64,000 nt of DNA from Pseudo-nitzschia pungens (Eukaryota > Bacillariophyta > Bacillariophyceae > Bacillariales > Bacillariaceae): assembly GCA_037355855.1 (NCBI GenBank), contig CM074769.1:1612001-1676000 (forward strand), read 5' to 3'. How positions within the stretch are numbered: position 1 is the first letter of the stretch; every line of letters begins with the position of its first letter. Below the pieces are notes generated by a model that made no database searches, was not told where the DNA came from, and worked only from the letters and a program-made list of their open reading frames with translations. A program made the position numbers and the translations under genes. This document shows positions 11,927 through 23,152 of the stretch, piece by piece.

Positions 11927-14900
11927 ATGCTCCCATCACAGTGGCAAATTCATCAGCAACAGCAACGAGGGCAACCGCAACACATGCCGGTGAGGTCCCC
12001 GTTGCATGGAGGCCAGAGTTTCTTCGCCCCGCAACATTATCGATACGATGGTTCATGGCACTACCCAAGCATCCCATTTGCAACCCACACACCACAGTAT
12101 CGAAGCCAACAACAACAGCCTCAGAACTCTCCAACGGGGGCGACAGCTTCCAAACTACTCCATTTTACGAAGGCAGTGGCCGAAACATATAGATGGAATG
12201 ACCAGACAAAACAGTCTCCTCTCTTTGAACACCTGAAAAAAGAGAACAAAGCAAACAAAAGAGGGTGGGCCCGAGAGATGATGAAGATATCCAATGCAAA
12301 GAATGATATTGAGCCGTTGCATTACTATGACTTACTGGTTGACAATAGTCCTCAACTCGCAAGGCACGTAACAATTATGGAAGTCTTCGGGCATGCGTTT
12401 GATATGACTTCAAAGAACACCAACAATGCGCAAGCCAAAAGGAGGAAGATTTTGAAAGAAATACAGCCAGCTCGACCGCCGTTAGATGTGTTCAACACCC
12501 CAGGATCGTCGAAAAAGAAGAGACCACTGTCTTCTGGGAAGCGACGTGTATCATTTAGTGATGTTAAGGCCATGAAAACTCCAGATCATTTGACACGGCT
12601 TCAAAATCATTTGGACACTACGTTGATGAAGCTTGCCCCAGAAATCACTGAAAGCACCCGAAAAAAAGCAGCAGAGCATGCAAAGGATACAGGGAAGTGG
12701 ACCCAACTGATAGCAAACACGAAACGATTTGATACAATGCTTCTTCTTCGTATTCTTGCCGGAGAGAGTGATCTTGTGGTACATAGAAAGAGTTTTGTCG
12801 ATGAACTCCGATCAAAGGCAAAGATATATTCCGCAGTGGAAAACATGCTGTCAAAAGGATTCTATACGGGAAATACAGAGTGCCAGCAAATGTTAGCAGC
12901 AGGCGTTTCGATGGTACCAAGTATTTCCATGGAAGCAGCACAGTACCTCATCGCAACAGTCCGACATAGTCTATTGCTTGAGCTTGGATTTAGAGCAACT
13001 GGAGAAGAAGTTGCACGGACATCTCCTTCCAGTAAAAAGATCAAGGGATGTCTCTCTCGTTTGGCTGCGAGTTGTCTCGCAAAGAAACTCCAGATTGTTG
13101 ACGCGGCAAAGTACATCTATCTTGCTTGTGACAAAGGGCATAAAGATGGGGTCGACCACTTTGTAAAGATCCTATCATGCTGGGACAAAAGCACAAAGAA
13201 GGTAGACTTCTTCTTGCTAGACATGGATGGTGCTGGTAGCTCGGACGAAGATGCGGCAGATGCTGTTGCCTTTTCATTGCAACAAAAAGAAGTTGGCAAA
13301 GGGCTATCAGGGATTGCCACGGATAGCGGAGGAGGAGGGACCTTGGAGAGTTTCTTGGAAGCCTTACAACGTAGGGGTGTTGTTGCGGATGGACATCGAT
13401 TTGTTAGTCCTTGTTCACTGCACTGTCTTCAACTCATGTTTGCTTTGCCAGTGGAGAAAGCACTTGGATTGGGAGGCCTACAGACAAGGAATGCAATGCA
13501 GCTGTTGCATTCCATGCATGATCTTGAAAAGTACTTCCCAAGGGAGGTGTGGAGGCAGATGCTCGCAGATAAGATCAAAGAATTAGGTCTGCAGTTGCCG
13601 GTACCAAATGCGATGCCAAAGCCAGTAACAACACGTTGGTGGTGGCTCCACACGGCTGCCGATATAGCAGTGGAGTATTGGTTGGTATGGCAAGGTATAG
13701 CAAAAGATTGCATCGCAACGTTTGGTACAACCTCGTATGCAAACATAGTATCTTCCAGTCTTGAAGCCATGATGAAAGAAGAAGTTTACTTTCTCGATAT
13801 TGTGTTCATCAAGTGCTACGCCATCTTCATGATAAATCCCCACTTTGACTTCTTGCAATCGAAAGGGAAACATTCCCAGGTTGCTGGATTCAACAGTGAA
13901 AGTGTTCTTGTTCGAACCTTTCTAATGGGACAAGACATTAAGTCTCTCCAGGACGGGGGTTGGAGGGATATTGATGTTTTCAAGCCAGTTGTTGATCACC
14001 TTGCTGGCCCTCGCTGGCCTAGCAAGGAAGCACAGGAAACCGAAGATGCAACAAGGGAAGCAATGCTTGCAGAATTCTGTCCTAAGATTTTTATGAAGAA
14101 AGAGGCGCAGTCACAGAAGATGATGAGGGCGTTGTTGAGGGAACATAAGAGTAGAACCGAGATAGACACAATAATTCAACTCCACAAAGACTCGAGGAAA
14201 GAGAATTATTGGGTTGATCTCAAAGACAACGGAGGTAGTGCACTCACTGCAATTCATTCCCTTTTCGGCTTCCCCAAGCGTAGAAAGTGTACTGCTTCGA
14301 ATAAGACTCGCCTTACGAACAAGCAGGAAAAACAAGACGAGTTAGCAACCCTTGGTGATGTGAGTCAACAGCAGTTTGATCTTGAATTCACTGAGAATCG
14401 AAGACATATAAACGATATCGACGAGAAGCTGTCTAGTATTGAGCTAGGCCGCAAAGAAAACTTGTTACGTACCTTTGAAATTGTTCTTGAAGAGGAGGAA
14501 GGTGGCAACAGTTTTGATACGAAAGCGTATGAAGGACCGTTGCAGACTCTTTTTTGTGAAGAAGAAGGCAACAACATCGATTTGATTGAGATAACCATAG
14601 ATTTGGTGGAGACAAAGCTTGCTGAATTGAAGACTGAAATTGCTGAGTTGAAGTCGGAGTTGTCCCAGCGGCTTGATCATGAGCTAATGAACGGCCCATC
14701 GTTGTCACATGAAGATGAAATGGTAGAGCAGAGAGAGGTAGCAATCGATGAGACAATAGACCAGGAAGTTCTGAACACTGTCAATGAAGACTTTCAAAAA
14801 GTTATCAATCGCCAAACAGATATTTTCCTTACCTTGGCATACAAACAATTCAACAAGCACTTCCTACGATGGGCGAGGCGATTGCTCTTCTTTGGTCTTG

Positions 14901-15949
14901 CTTCAGAGAAGGAGACAGCAGAAGTGGTGTCGAACTTCCTCCTTGGCAATGATCTTACTCGTTTCAATAACATGGTGCACGAATCATCGGTTCATTGTCG
15001 AAAGGTTAATCTTGGAGAGTTTTCGCTTTTCTTAGTGGAAACTTCTTCCGCTGAGGATATAGACGCTGTAAGAGCAACAGATTATTTCAAGACCCACAAA
15101 GATGGTGTCAAGAAACTATCTGAGGGGCATGACTTATGGGCCGAGACTAGCATCGCGGAGGTAAGACTCCTTCGGACCTTTGTGGAGGATGCAATCTTAC
15201 CGGTCCCATCCAACACACAATTTGTTGAGCTTTGCGTCAAGGAAGGGATGTATGTAGGCAAGGCAAACAGAACGGAAGCATCGCGATCTGTTCTGGGTAT
15301 CATCAGGACGTTCTTGGTGAGGGAAGCCAATGCCAGAGCAAGGGAGCATGCCCAAGATCGTGAACTGAAAGCAAATCAGTACGGTGGGAAGGGGAAGATC
15401 GGTGAGCGAAAACTGAGAAACAAATCGCAAGACAAGGACAAGGAGTCGCGAGTCTGTCCGCGAGGTAGATACAAGACAATAGAGATTTTGGACATCGTAG
15501 ACTTACTTAATAGTGGAGAAGACAGTGCTGAAAAACGCGCAAAGATCGATAGATTGATGAAGAATATATCTGTGGAAGACTTGCACTATGCTCAACGGAA
15601 GAAGATGCGATTACTTGAGCGTGTGAGGCAGGGGAAGACCAGGAAGAAGAAGCAAAACAGACTGCAAAAGCGACAAGATCTTGTACTTACTGACACCACC
15701 CTCGGACGTATTCCGTACAGCAGCCTTGCTAGGACTCACATGGAAGAAGTGAAGAAAGAGCTCGAGGCTCGCGACACTGATTTCAATGAGGGGTGGGGAA
15801 TCAAGAGACTAGTCGCAGCATTAAAAGAAGGATTGAAGAGCTCTCATGGTGAGGAGAAGTTTCAGTCGGACTACACACGATCGTTTCATCCGGTTACACT
15901 TGAATTGCAGCGACGATTCCCATTCACGATCCTTGAAAGTGAGGTATGA
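11927..15949 (+). CDS. Large transposase-like protein with RNase H-fold (hAT-like) core
   Basis: The frame is open from 11738 to the stop at 15949; I place the start at the ATG at 11927 (MLPSQWQIHQQ, 1,340 residues) because the preceding 63 residues look non-protein-like, but the ATG at 11738 is possible. The N-terminus is Gln/Pro-rich. A candidate catalytic core follows: first Asp in YLACDKG (about 13130), second Asp in GIATDSGGGG (13322), then C-x2-H (SPCSLHCLQL, about 13411), then TTRWWW (about 13630). This order (D, D, C-x2-H, T-R-W) recalls the inserted domain of hAT and related transposases. The Asp/Glu completing a triad is not identified. The C-terminal half has acidic coiled coils (about 14350-14720) and a basic tail. 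Family membership is inference; a domesticated or unrelated protein cannot be excluded. Confidence 0.6.
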   Translation: MLPSQWQIHQQQQRGQPQHMPVRSPLHGGQSFFAPQHYRYDGSWHYPSIPFATHTPQYRSQQQQPQNSPTGATASKLLHFTKAVAETYRWNDQTKQSPLFEHLKKENKANKRGWAREMMKISNAKNDIEPLHYYDLLVDNSPQLARHVTIMEVFGHAFDMTSKNTNNAQAKRRKILKEIQPARPPLDVFNTPGSSKKKRPLSSGKRRVSFSDVKAMKTPDHLTRLQNHLDTTLMKLAPEITESTRKKAAEHAKDTGKWTQLIANTKRFDTMLLLRILAGESDLVVHRKSFVDELRSKAKIYSAVENMLSKGFYTGNTECQQMLAAGVSMVPSISMEAAQYLIATVRHSLLLELGFRATGEEVARTSPSSKKIKGCLSRLAASCLAKKLQIVDAAKYIYLACDKGHKDGVDHFVKILSCWDKSTKKVDFFLLDMDGAGSSDEDAADAVAFSLQQKEVGKGLSGIATDSGGGGTLESFLEALQRRGVVADGHRFVSPCSLHCLQLMFALPVEKALGLGGLQTRNAMQLLHSMHDLEKYFPREVWRQMLADKIKELGLQLPVPNAMPKPVTTRWWWLHTAADIAVEYWLVWQGIAKDCIATFGTTSYANIVSSSLEAMMKEEVYFLDIVFIKCYAIFMINPHFDFLQSKGKHSQVAGFNSESVLVRTFLMGQDIKSLQDGGWRDIDVFKPVVDHLAGPRWPSKEAQETEDATREAMLAEFCPKIFMKKEAQSQKMMRALLREHKSRTEIDTIIQLHKDSRKENYWVDLKDNGGSALTAIHSLFGFPKRRKCTASNKTRLTNKQEKQDELATLGDVSQQQFDLEFTENRRHINDIDEKLSSIELGRKENLLRTFEIVLEEEEGGNSFDTKAYEGPLQTLFCEEEGNNIDLIEITIDLVETKLAELKTEIAELKSELSQRLDHELMNGPSLSHEDEMVEQREVAIDETIDQEVLNTVNEDFQKVINRQTDIFLTLAYKQFNKHFLRWARRLLFFGLASEKETAEVVSNFLLGNDLTRFNNMVHESSVHCRKVNLGEFSLFLVETSSAEDIDAVRATDYFKTHKDGVKKLSEGHDLWAETSIAEVRLLRTFVEDAILPVPSNTQFVELCVKEGMYVGKANRTEASRSVLGIIRTFLVREANARAREHAQDRELKANQYGGKGKIGERKLRNKSQDKDKESRVCPRGRYKTIEILDIVDLLNSGEDSAEKRAKIDRLMKNISVEDLHYAQRKKMRLLERVRQGKTRKKKQNRLQKRQDLVLTDTTLGRIPYSSLARTHMEEVKKELEARDTDFNEGWGIKRLVAALKEGLKSSHGEEKFQSDYTRSFHPVTLELQRRFPFTILESEV

Positions 15950-17057
15950 ATGTTGACAGCCGACAAGTAGACGTACCATGTCATCTAGAGGACAAATCCC
16001 ATTGTCGATTACGTTTATCTAATAGACCACCATTGTTGATCAACTCGTTTACTTGCTTTCGCAACTTTACAAAATAGAAGTTATGAAAGACCACTGTATT
16101 CACTAGAACTGCTCGCAAATACGCGTAAGAACTAGCAGTCGCTGTCTGAAACGCCGTCGCTGTTCGGTTTGCTGCCTCTTAAAAGAAAGAACATCTCCCT
16201 ATTTAGTGCCTCTACATGCCTCAAAAGGCAACACGGCGTATTGTCGATTGTATTCAGATCAAGATGCCAATCCCTTGTTCATTTTGAGTACAAATGCGTT
16301 TTGACAAAGGGATCGGAAGTCAAATGAACACATCCTGTCGAACCTTTCTGGTCATCATAGATTTTTCAAGTTTTCGAATGAACACCAAACTTCGACATCA
16401 GCACCTTCCACAAAACACAATCCTCCAATGAAATTAATTCCTTTTGTATTTGGTTAAATTTATTGACCAATCATAAACTTTTGAACTGTTTTTGGATTTT
16501 TCTGTGTACCACCAGATGTGCGTATTTAGAGGAAGTAGAAGATCGGAACTAGTAGAAAATATACGGGATTGTACGTCTGCAAAATTAGTGGAGGCAATCT
16601 ACGTTGTTTTCAGTTGAGTTTCCACACTACTCGTGGTCTTCCGCATAATTTTCATTATTTATTGTTAGCAAAGCGCCGCTGCAAGGGCAACACCAAAGCG
16701 CAAAGAGTTCCGTACAACAATGGTGTTCACCATGGGATTAGATGTTTAGGTAAGTTTGTTGTCCCTTTACCGTAGTATTGCGTGTTTAGTGGGCTGTGTG
16801 TGTGTGTGGGGGGGGGGGGGGTTAAGAGATGCAAGGTGCTTCGTCCAAAGTTCTATGTTGCCTTGCTGACTGAAACACATGCAATATCGGTTCAAAATTG
16901 TCGAGAGCAGAGCCGCCAAATGAATTATTTTCCAGGCCCATGGCGCAGCAGTCCAGCCATAGATGTTGAGCAGCAGTGAGTTCAAAAATTTCTGTGCGCT
17001 TTGCCCATTTTTTCAGCAGCGTTTGAGTTGAATTTATTCCAGTGTCTAACCGAAACA
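15950..17057 (+). other. Spacer between the two genes of the 6.7 kb element
   Basis: No long ORF. There is a TG run followed by 14 G residues near 16797-16820. A possible small exon ends at a good donor (AG before GTAAGT, intron start 16750), and a TTTTTTCAG acceptor ends at 17016. The 267 bp between keep the frame, so the second ORF may begin further upstream by splicing (candidate exon 16669-16749). Confidence 0.4.
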
Positions 17058-17921
17058 ATGACGCCTTTTGTTCTCCATGCCTATCGAACGACTGTAGAGA
17101 ATGGTGTTAGATACACGAGACGCCTGGGCACCAAAGGCTACGCACTCTGCGAAGAGATGTATGTCACAGACCTATTGAAGTTCCTGAAGGTATCGTGCTG
17201 TCCAGACCAGAAGAATCGGTGTCCTTTGTGCATGGAGGCGTATGACTATCGCAATCTACCGCGAGGGTTTAAAGTTCATTTTGATCCTGATACGAATGAG
17301 TTTTGGCATTCCAACCCAACTTCTACACAGAAGAAAGCTGCCTCGGTCTACGTAGATGGAGGTTCTGTAGCAACTAACAAGCTCCCTGAAGGGACAAAGA
17401 TAACAATCTACGAAGGCGCAATGATCTATATCCGTCCTGATTTGAATCAACGAAACAAGTTGATCAACATGGAGTTCCGAGTCGCTGTTGGAATGCCAAC
17501 AGTCAACCTAAATCGGTTGCAAGAAGCCCGCGAGAGCGCCAAGCGCACCATGGACATCCAAGAACTACAGCGAAAGACTGCTGCCAATGCTATTGCCAGT
17601 ATGAAAAAAGAGAAACTAGAGACCAAGAGTGCTGCGTCCAATGCAATTGATCTTACTCAACCAACAGTGAAGGTGAAGCAGGAACCTGCAGACAGTCCAG
17701 TGAATTCTCCTATAGCTTTCGCCACTGAAGTGGGCAGTTCACCAACGTTTTCTCATGACAAGATTATACGAAATGATCCACCTTCAAGCCCATTTGTAAA
17801 CAGTAACGTCGCCGGTGGTGGACGGGATCCTCCAGGCTCATCTCCATTGTTTCGATCTCCCAAAGGCAAGCTTACTGGAGTGGCGCGTTTGAAGAAGAGA
17901 GACAAAGAGAAACTGGAGTGA
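17058..17921 (+). CDS. Accessory protein of the 6.7 kb element with SUMO-type motifs
   Basis: The open frame from 17001 has its best ATG at 17058 (AACAATGA context), giving 287 residues; if the intron 16750-17016 is real, the true N-terminus lies upstream. I do not recognise the family. Residues 50-75 hold a Cys cluster (SCCPDQKNRCPLC) that could bind zinc. The middle is a basic/charged helix. The C-terminal part has IDLT, a typical SUMO-interacting motif, directly before VKQE, a match to the SUMO acceptor consensus, followed by a Ser/Pro-rich tail and a basic end. It lies inside the inverted repeats and on the same strand as the large ORF, so it probably belongs to the element. Function is unknown. 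Confidence 0.6.
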   Translation: MTPFVLHAYRTTVENGVRYTRRLGTKGYALCEEMYVTDLLKFLKVSCCPDQKNRCPLCMEAYDYRNLPRGFKVHFDPDTNEFWHSNPTSTQKKAASVYVDGGSVATNKLPEGTKITIYEGAMIYIRPDLNQRNKLINMEFRVAVGMPTVNLNRLQEARESAKRTMDIQELQRKTAANAIASMKKEKLETKSAASNAIDLTQPTVKVKQEPADSPVNSPIAFATEVGSSPTFSHDKIIRNDPPSSPFVNSNVAGGGRDPPGSSPLFRSPKGKLTGVARLKKRDKEKLE

Positions 17922-18226
17922 TTACAGGTGTCAGCGTCAACAACAGTGCTTGGTTGGTATGTTATCGAAGTTTGAAGTCGACATCGAACTAGTACTGCTA
18001 AGCTTACCGTATGTTTGTTTTTGGTGCAAGGAGGAAGTTATTCATACTATATCCATACTTGACGTACCTCCTGTCGTAAGTAAGATGCAATATAATTCAG
18101 CACATGCAACTACTCAAAATTTTATCGTACTTAGGAGATGCCAATTAGTGCCCCTCTGGCAACAACGTGGTAGTGTAGACAGAACATAAAATATATTCAG
18201 CATGAATAAAATAGTAACTAAAAGTT

Positions 18227-18242
18227 CCGCGCACACGGTAGA
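18227..18242 (-). repeat. Right terminal inverted repeat of the 6.7 kb element
   Basis: Exact reverse complement of 11574-11589. Confidence 0.7.
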
Positions 18243-18529
18243 CTCACTCACTTTCATTTGGAGTGTGACGTGTTGTGACGCATTTTTTTTAAACAAATTA
18301 TTAAGGTTAAGGTTACTGTATTAAAAAAGGTTACCGTACGAAGTTCGAATTACAAGCAATCTCAATGCAAGTAAGATTAACCTTACTCGTAGTGATACGG
18401 TTACTGCAGGGTAACCTTAATTACCTACTACGTAATACGAACAGTAAGGTTACCAGTAAGACCTTAACCTTACTCGTTGTAATGAATTACAACCAATCGT
18501 GGGACCTCGCGGACCGAACAATCCGTCGC

Positions 18530-18668
18530 GACTGATTTTGATTTTGAGAATGAATGAATGAAATCAATCAATCGATCAATCGATCAACCAATCGAATGAA
18601 TCATCATCAATCATCAATCGTGATTGATTGAGATTGTTGAGATTTTGATTCATTCGATTCATTCTCAT
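18530..18668. repeat. Imperfect palindrome of AATGAAT/AATC words
   Basis: The left side (TTTTGAGAATGAATGAATG) is mirrored as its reverse complement on the right side (GATTCATTCTCATTTC), with AATC/GATT tetramers between. It could fold into a long imperfect hairpin. Confidence 0.5.
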
Positions 18669-19030
18669 TTCAAAAAGGATGCCAACGACACAAGTTAAGG
18701 TTAGAGGGGCCTTACCGTAAGATTACTACCGTACTGATCTTAGTTTTTACTTCGTACCGGTACATCATAGAATACGAGTAACTTACTACTAGTATGGGAA
18801 GTAAGGTTAGTAGTAGGTATGGAAATGTCCCGCATGAGAGGGAAACCATTGGTGGAAAGTATTAGTATTACATTACAGTAATTACCGGTATTACTACGGT
18901 GATTACTGTACTACTACTACTAGTATTTGTTTCAAAAAGCTACTACATTTTTTGAGAAAGTCCTCATTATTTCAGGAACACAGCATCTGTGAACAGCATT
19001 ATTGCTCTAATACTATAAGTTAGTAACGAT

Positions 19031-19073
19031 AGTACTACTACTACTACTAGTAGTAGTAGTAGTAGTAATACTA
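19031..19073. repeat. (ACT)n(AGT)n palindromic microsatellite
   Basis: ACT triplets run into AGT triplets at a CTACTAG-type centre, giving a perfect self-complementary hairpin. Confidence 0.85.
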
Positions 19074-21166
19074 GTTGTGTTGAACATCATGATGGACTGC
19101 TGCTGTTAGTAGTAGTACTACGGTAGTCCTGCAAAAGACAGCTAGAGTGAAGGGGGTAGTACTGTTTCCATGATGTCATCCACCACCACCACCACCAAAC
19201 AAGCACCACCATGCTGCATCATTGCAAATCCTTCTTCCTTTTTTTGGACTCCATGATGAAGAATGAAAGTTGGTTCACATGAGAAAATACATCTCCACTA
19301 TGGTTTTGGTAGTACTGCCTACTACCTACTACCTATTACTACTGTAGTAGTTGTAAAGGTACAGTACTCAAGAAGAATTGTTCAAAGCAAGACCACAAGA
19401 ATAGAGGAAAGACATTACCAACCAGCAAGCATACTAGTCCAAACTGTCTTTTGACCTCTCCTCCTCCTTGGGACCAAAATATCAAAATATCCTCCTACCT
19501 CCAACAGTCTCTACTAGTAGTATATGCTCTACTGCTGGGAGTAAAAGAGGAAGGAAGAAAAAAAGAAGGGTCCCATCAGACTGGGGTCATCATCATTCTA
19601 GTAGTACTACAAGTAGTATCAGTAGTGTTAGTAAAGAGAAGGAGAAGCCAAGCAACACAAAAATAAAGAGAGGAAAGAAGAAGCAGCAGCAGCAAGAATA
19701 TCGTGAGAAGTTGCACAACCAGATCCCATTCACCACCACCATGCACAGCAAGCAAGCAAGCAAACAAGCAAACAAACAAGAAACAAACATCCCAAAAAAG
19801 GTACAAAGAAGGCAAACGCAACAACAATGGATTTCGCTCTGAGTAAGCTTACTTTCATTGGGCATGGACCTACTACCACCACCCTCCTCCTCGTATCCGG
19901 TTTCATGCCGTGTAAGTTTGATACACGTACCGTACCGTAGTAGTACTATCGTATCGTAATTACTATTCCTACCTACCCTGCTGTCCCAGAATGGAGAACA
20001 AGTCTCGGCCCGCCGAGACGATCGATAAACTCAGTGCGACTGAGTAGAAACTGTACTTTTCAGTCCCGCCCATGAATCGATCATCCCTCTAAAAACAGTG
20101 AGCGGCAAAAGTGGTCTCCGATGGATTTATCCATAGAACATCGCAGTGCCAAAAAGGTCGCCATATCTCATTAAAGTTCTATTTTGATTTGAGGGGAGGC
20201 TTAGATTGGGTTCGTCAATTCCATAAGTACATTATGGCCACCAGCTCCACGTCTTGAATGTCCAAGGGACCTGTTAGCGGGTACTTTTTTCACCTCTCAC
20301 TACCAGTAATTACCGGTACACTGGAACTCCCCAAGAAACCCGCACTGGTACTTAAGTCACTCATTGCCTTAAGTGTACACGTACTTCGTACACCGTATTT
20401 TTTATTTAATGTGTAACGTTTCGTTGCCAGCTATGAGGCTAAAACCTTACCGTACAGCACCGAAGATTGACAAATTGAGACGATTTCGCATTGGAGTGCA
20501 TCGAAAAGGAGGTGCGCATTGGCAACTTCAACGGAGTCCATCGAGTGAGTGACTCGAGGAGGATGCCTTCGATGAATGGATGGGTGGATGGATGGGCGAT
20601 GCGATGGAGGTGCTCCGAGTGTGACAAGAGGTGCGCAATAAAGCGCAATGCAATGCCGCACTGATCCAGAAGCGGATCGAATCCATCGAGGAGGAGGACG
20701 AGGAGAAGTCTAACCGCAGAGAATTGCGTTGCATTGCGTTTCGAGGTGCTGCGAGTGTGACAGAGGTGCGCGGGGCAATACCGATCGAATCGACCAGCAA
20801 TGCTACATTCCCGTTTTGAGACAGCCGGCTCGTACGGTAACCCTACTCGTTCGGGTTTGTCACTGGATGGATCGGTCGTCGATCTCTTCATCCATTGCCC
20901 GCTAAGGTTACTTTCCGGTCGCATGTTCCGTCGGACCAAGAGAACAATCGAAGCGTCCGGAGCCATACATTAGGGAAAAAAGTACAGCACCTCGCTTCGC
21001 GTTGGAGGAGTGGAGTGGAGTTGGAGTTGGAGTGGAGTGGAAACGAACACCGAAGCTTATTCCGAAGCGATGCCCGTTTCAGCAAACTGTGCCGTGCACG
21101 GAATCGGATGGTATGCACGTGCGTACGCACGCACTGACAAGCTCGCTATCCATCGGGTTGGGATTC

Positions 21167-21209
21167 GATACGATACGATACGATACGATACGATACGATA
21201 CAGTGTGAT
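21167..21209. repeat. GATAC pentanucleotide repeat
   Basis: About eight tandem 5 bp units; no adjacent gene seen. Confidence 0.9.
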
Positions 21210-22025
21210 GCAGAGTTACACTGCGGGCTCTCCGTTGTTCGGCAGCATTACGGACCGAGCAATCGTTGGTTTTGGTTTGGTCAGGTTTTGATCGAACAAC
21301 GACAGCTGCCGGCATTCATCCATCCGTCCGTCCGTTCAACCAACGAAACAAGAAACAAAAGGAATCACCGATCCGATCCCAAACCGGCAACCGCAAGAAT
21401 TCCACCCAAGAAATAATAATAATCGTCGCCGAGAGAGGCTCCTCGCGACGGATTACTCCGAGCAAGTCGGATACGCACTCGGCCGGAACCATTTCGTCCC
21501 TTTCGCGAGGGATGCTGAGCGGTTAGGAACGCAACGCAGTGCATTGCAAGTTAGTTGAATACTTGTTTGGAGCGCAACCGCAATCTGGCTATAGATTGAT
21601 TCAATTTTGCTCTGCGAGCAAGAGACCGATTGCTGTGGAACGGAATTGAATTGAAGTACAACGAAATGGAACAGAATGGAACGATACAAAATTACAGCGC
21701 AGCGCAGTGCAATGCAGTACAGTCCCGTAAGTCGCTTGGCACGTGCCGAAAACACTCGACAATCAACCTTACATCCTTCGTTCTCCCACGCGGAACACAA
21801 CCGTGTCGTCCTGTGCGGTGCAGAGCTGCTTCCTTCCTTCCTTTCCTTACGTGCCTTTTGCGTTCCTGGAATGCGATGCGCGACTGAGGGACCAGTCCCC
21901 ACGCACGAAGAAAAAGAAGGGCGACAGAAAGGGTAACGGCACAAATTACTGGGTGAAACGTCTCTGGAAAGGTCTAGTTGGCTACAATGAAATGCAATGC
22001 GTTGCTGGGTGAATTGATTTGGCTT

Positions 22026-22065
22026 TGACTGGGTTGGGTTGGGTTGGGTTGGGTTAGGTTAGGAC
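22026..22065. repeat. GGGTT pentanucleotide repeat
   Basis: About six tandem units followed by two GGTTA variants. It is internal and of period 5, so not a plain (TTAGGG)n telomeric array. Confidence 0.85.
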
Positions 22066-23152
22066 CTTCCGCGGAGCTCCGTGGTTGACGGAACAAAAAC
22101 AACATTTTAAGCGCAAACAAAAAAAGAGCTCAGCCGAGTCGAGCCCTAACGGTGTTTTCAAACACACGATTTGGTATGGCAAGGTGTGGGATTTTAGGAA
22201 ATTGCACAAGAATCGCTGCGCTAAATCAAACGCACGACAAATCCCTTCCCTTCCGTACTTTTCTCGTGGCGTCTAGTCAAGCCCATTCCGGGGTTCAGGG
22301 CTTACCGAAGCGGTGGAGGAGCACCATGAAACCATTAGATCCGGATACGCAACAGCAACAGCAACGAATTCCCGAGGCATCCGCAACACGGCGGCATCCG
22401 TCTTCGCGATAAGTTCTGTGGAATACATCAATAATTAAATTATTTATACCGGACGAGGAAAGAACGGAATCCAATCCAGTCGGTTTGTGTTTCAGTCCGT
22501 CCGTGGGGCATCATAACGTCACACATCTCGAGTCGAGCAGAGATATCGGATTGTGGCAAGGAGGGACCAGAATTCGATTCAATTCGACGAAATACGATGT
22601 GATGCACGCACCATCCGAGCGAGGATTGTGTTTTGTTAAGAATCAGAACTCCATAGCGACGGCAACAGCAGCGGCAAGACTCCAATCCTTGTTTGGTTCT
22701 CTAGTGGAGTCGCAAGCTGCCATCTACTGACTGCTCGGACGTGAAACAACCATCTCGTACCCCGAAACTATCCCAGCGATCGCCTGTCTCCATGGGGTTC
22801 CGTTTCAGCTACTGTATGATAGCACAAGAGGCACATTTTTTCGGAGGAGAATTGGTGCAATAATGGCGCAGTCCAATCGAGCAGAGTAGAGTTGAAAAAT
22901 AGCAGGACTCACGACACGAAGGTTAGAACACTTCCGCCCGGAGTTGAACAGGTGGGTGGAGTATCCGCTACACGTATCCAGTTTTTGCATCGTTGGTATC
23001 AATTCAAAACGCTGCAAAACTCTGGGAAACGCTGGACTATCCAACATTTTCCCACGCTCCAAAGTATGGTTTCCGTCTACATTTTTGAAGTATTATTATA
23101 ATATTTATTAATGAATATTATATTCATTTGCTGTAATTCTTTCAGCGTGTAG

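Larger units (their letters stand above)
11574..18242 (+). mobile_element. 6.7 kb candidate DNA transposon with 16 bp terminal inverted repeats
   Basis: The sequence TCTACCGTGTGCGCGG at 11574-11589 is present as its exact reverse complement at 18227-18242. Similarity continues weakly inward (shared AGT, then ACTA at the same offset). Between the ends lie two plus-strand genes: a very long transposase-like ORF with an RNase H-like D...D pattern, and a second smaller ORF. I could not see a clear target-site duplication in the flanks, so the exact ends may extend a few bases. The terminal sequence does not begin like the CAGGG type of classic hAT elements that I know. The coherent reading frames suggest a young, possibly intact copy. 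Confidence 0.65.
18243..23152. other. 4.9 kb without recognisable gene, simple-repeat rich
   Basis: I find no ORF with convincing protein composition on either strand. The stretch holds many AAGGTTAC/GTAACCTT words (18300-18480), an imperfect palindromic AATC/GATT region at about 18530-18668, ACT/AGT trinucleotide tracts, a locally duplicated segment (a 30 bp block at about 20607 recurs at about 20743), GATAC repeats (21167-21209) and GGGTT repeats (22026-22062). Transcribed non-coding RNA cannot be excluded. Confidence 0.6.

Noticed and set aside
19468..19842. 124-codon plus-strand ORF with KKRGKKKQQQQ
   Set aside because: Low-complexity translation of CAG/AAG-rich simple sequence.
20431..20966. 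175-codon minus-strand ORF
   Set aside because: Composed of locally duplicated low-complexity DNA; no domain, no codon signal that differs from the surroundings.
22026..22065. Interstitial telomere-like GGGTT repeat
   Set aside because: Period 5, not TTAGGG, and one of many pentanucleotide tracts here.
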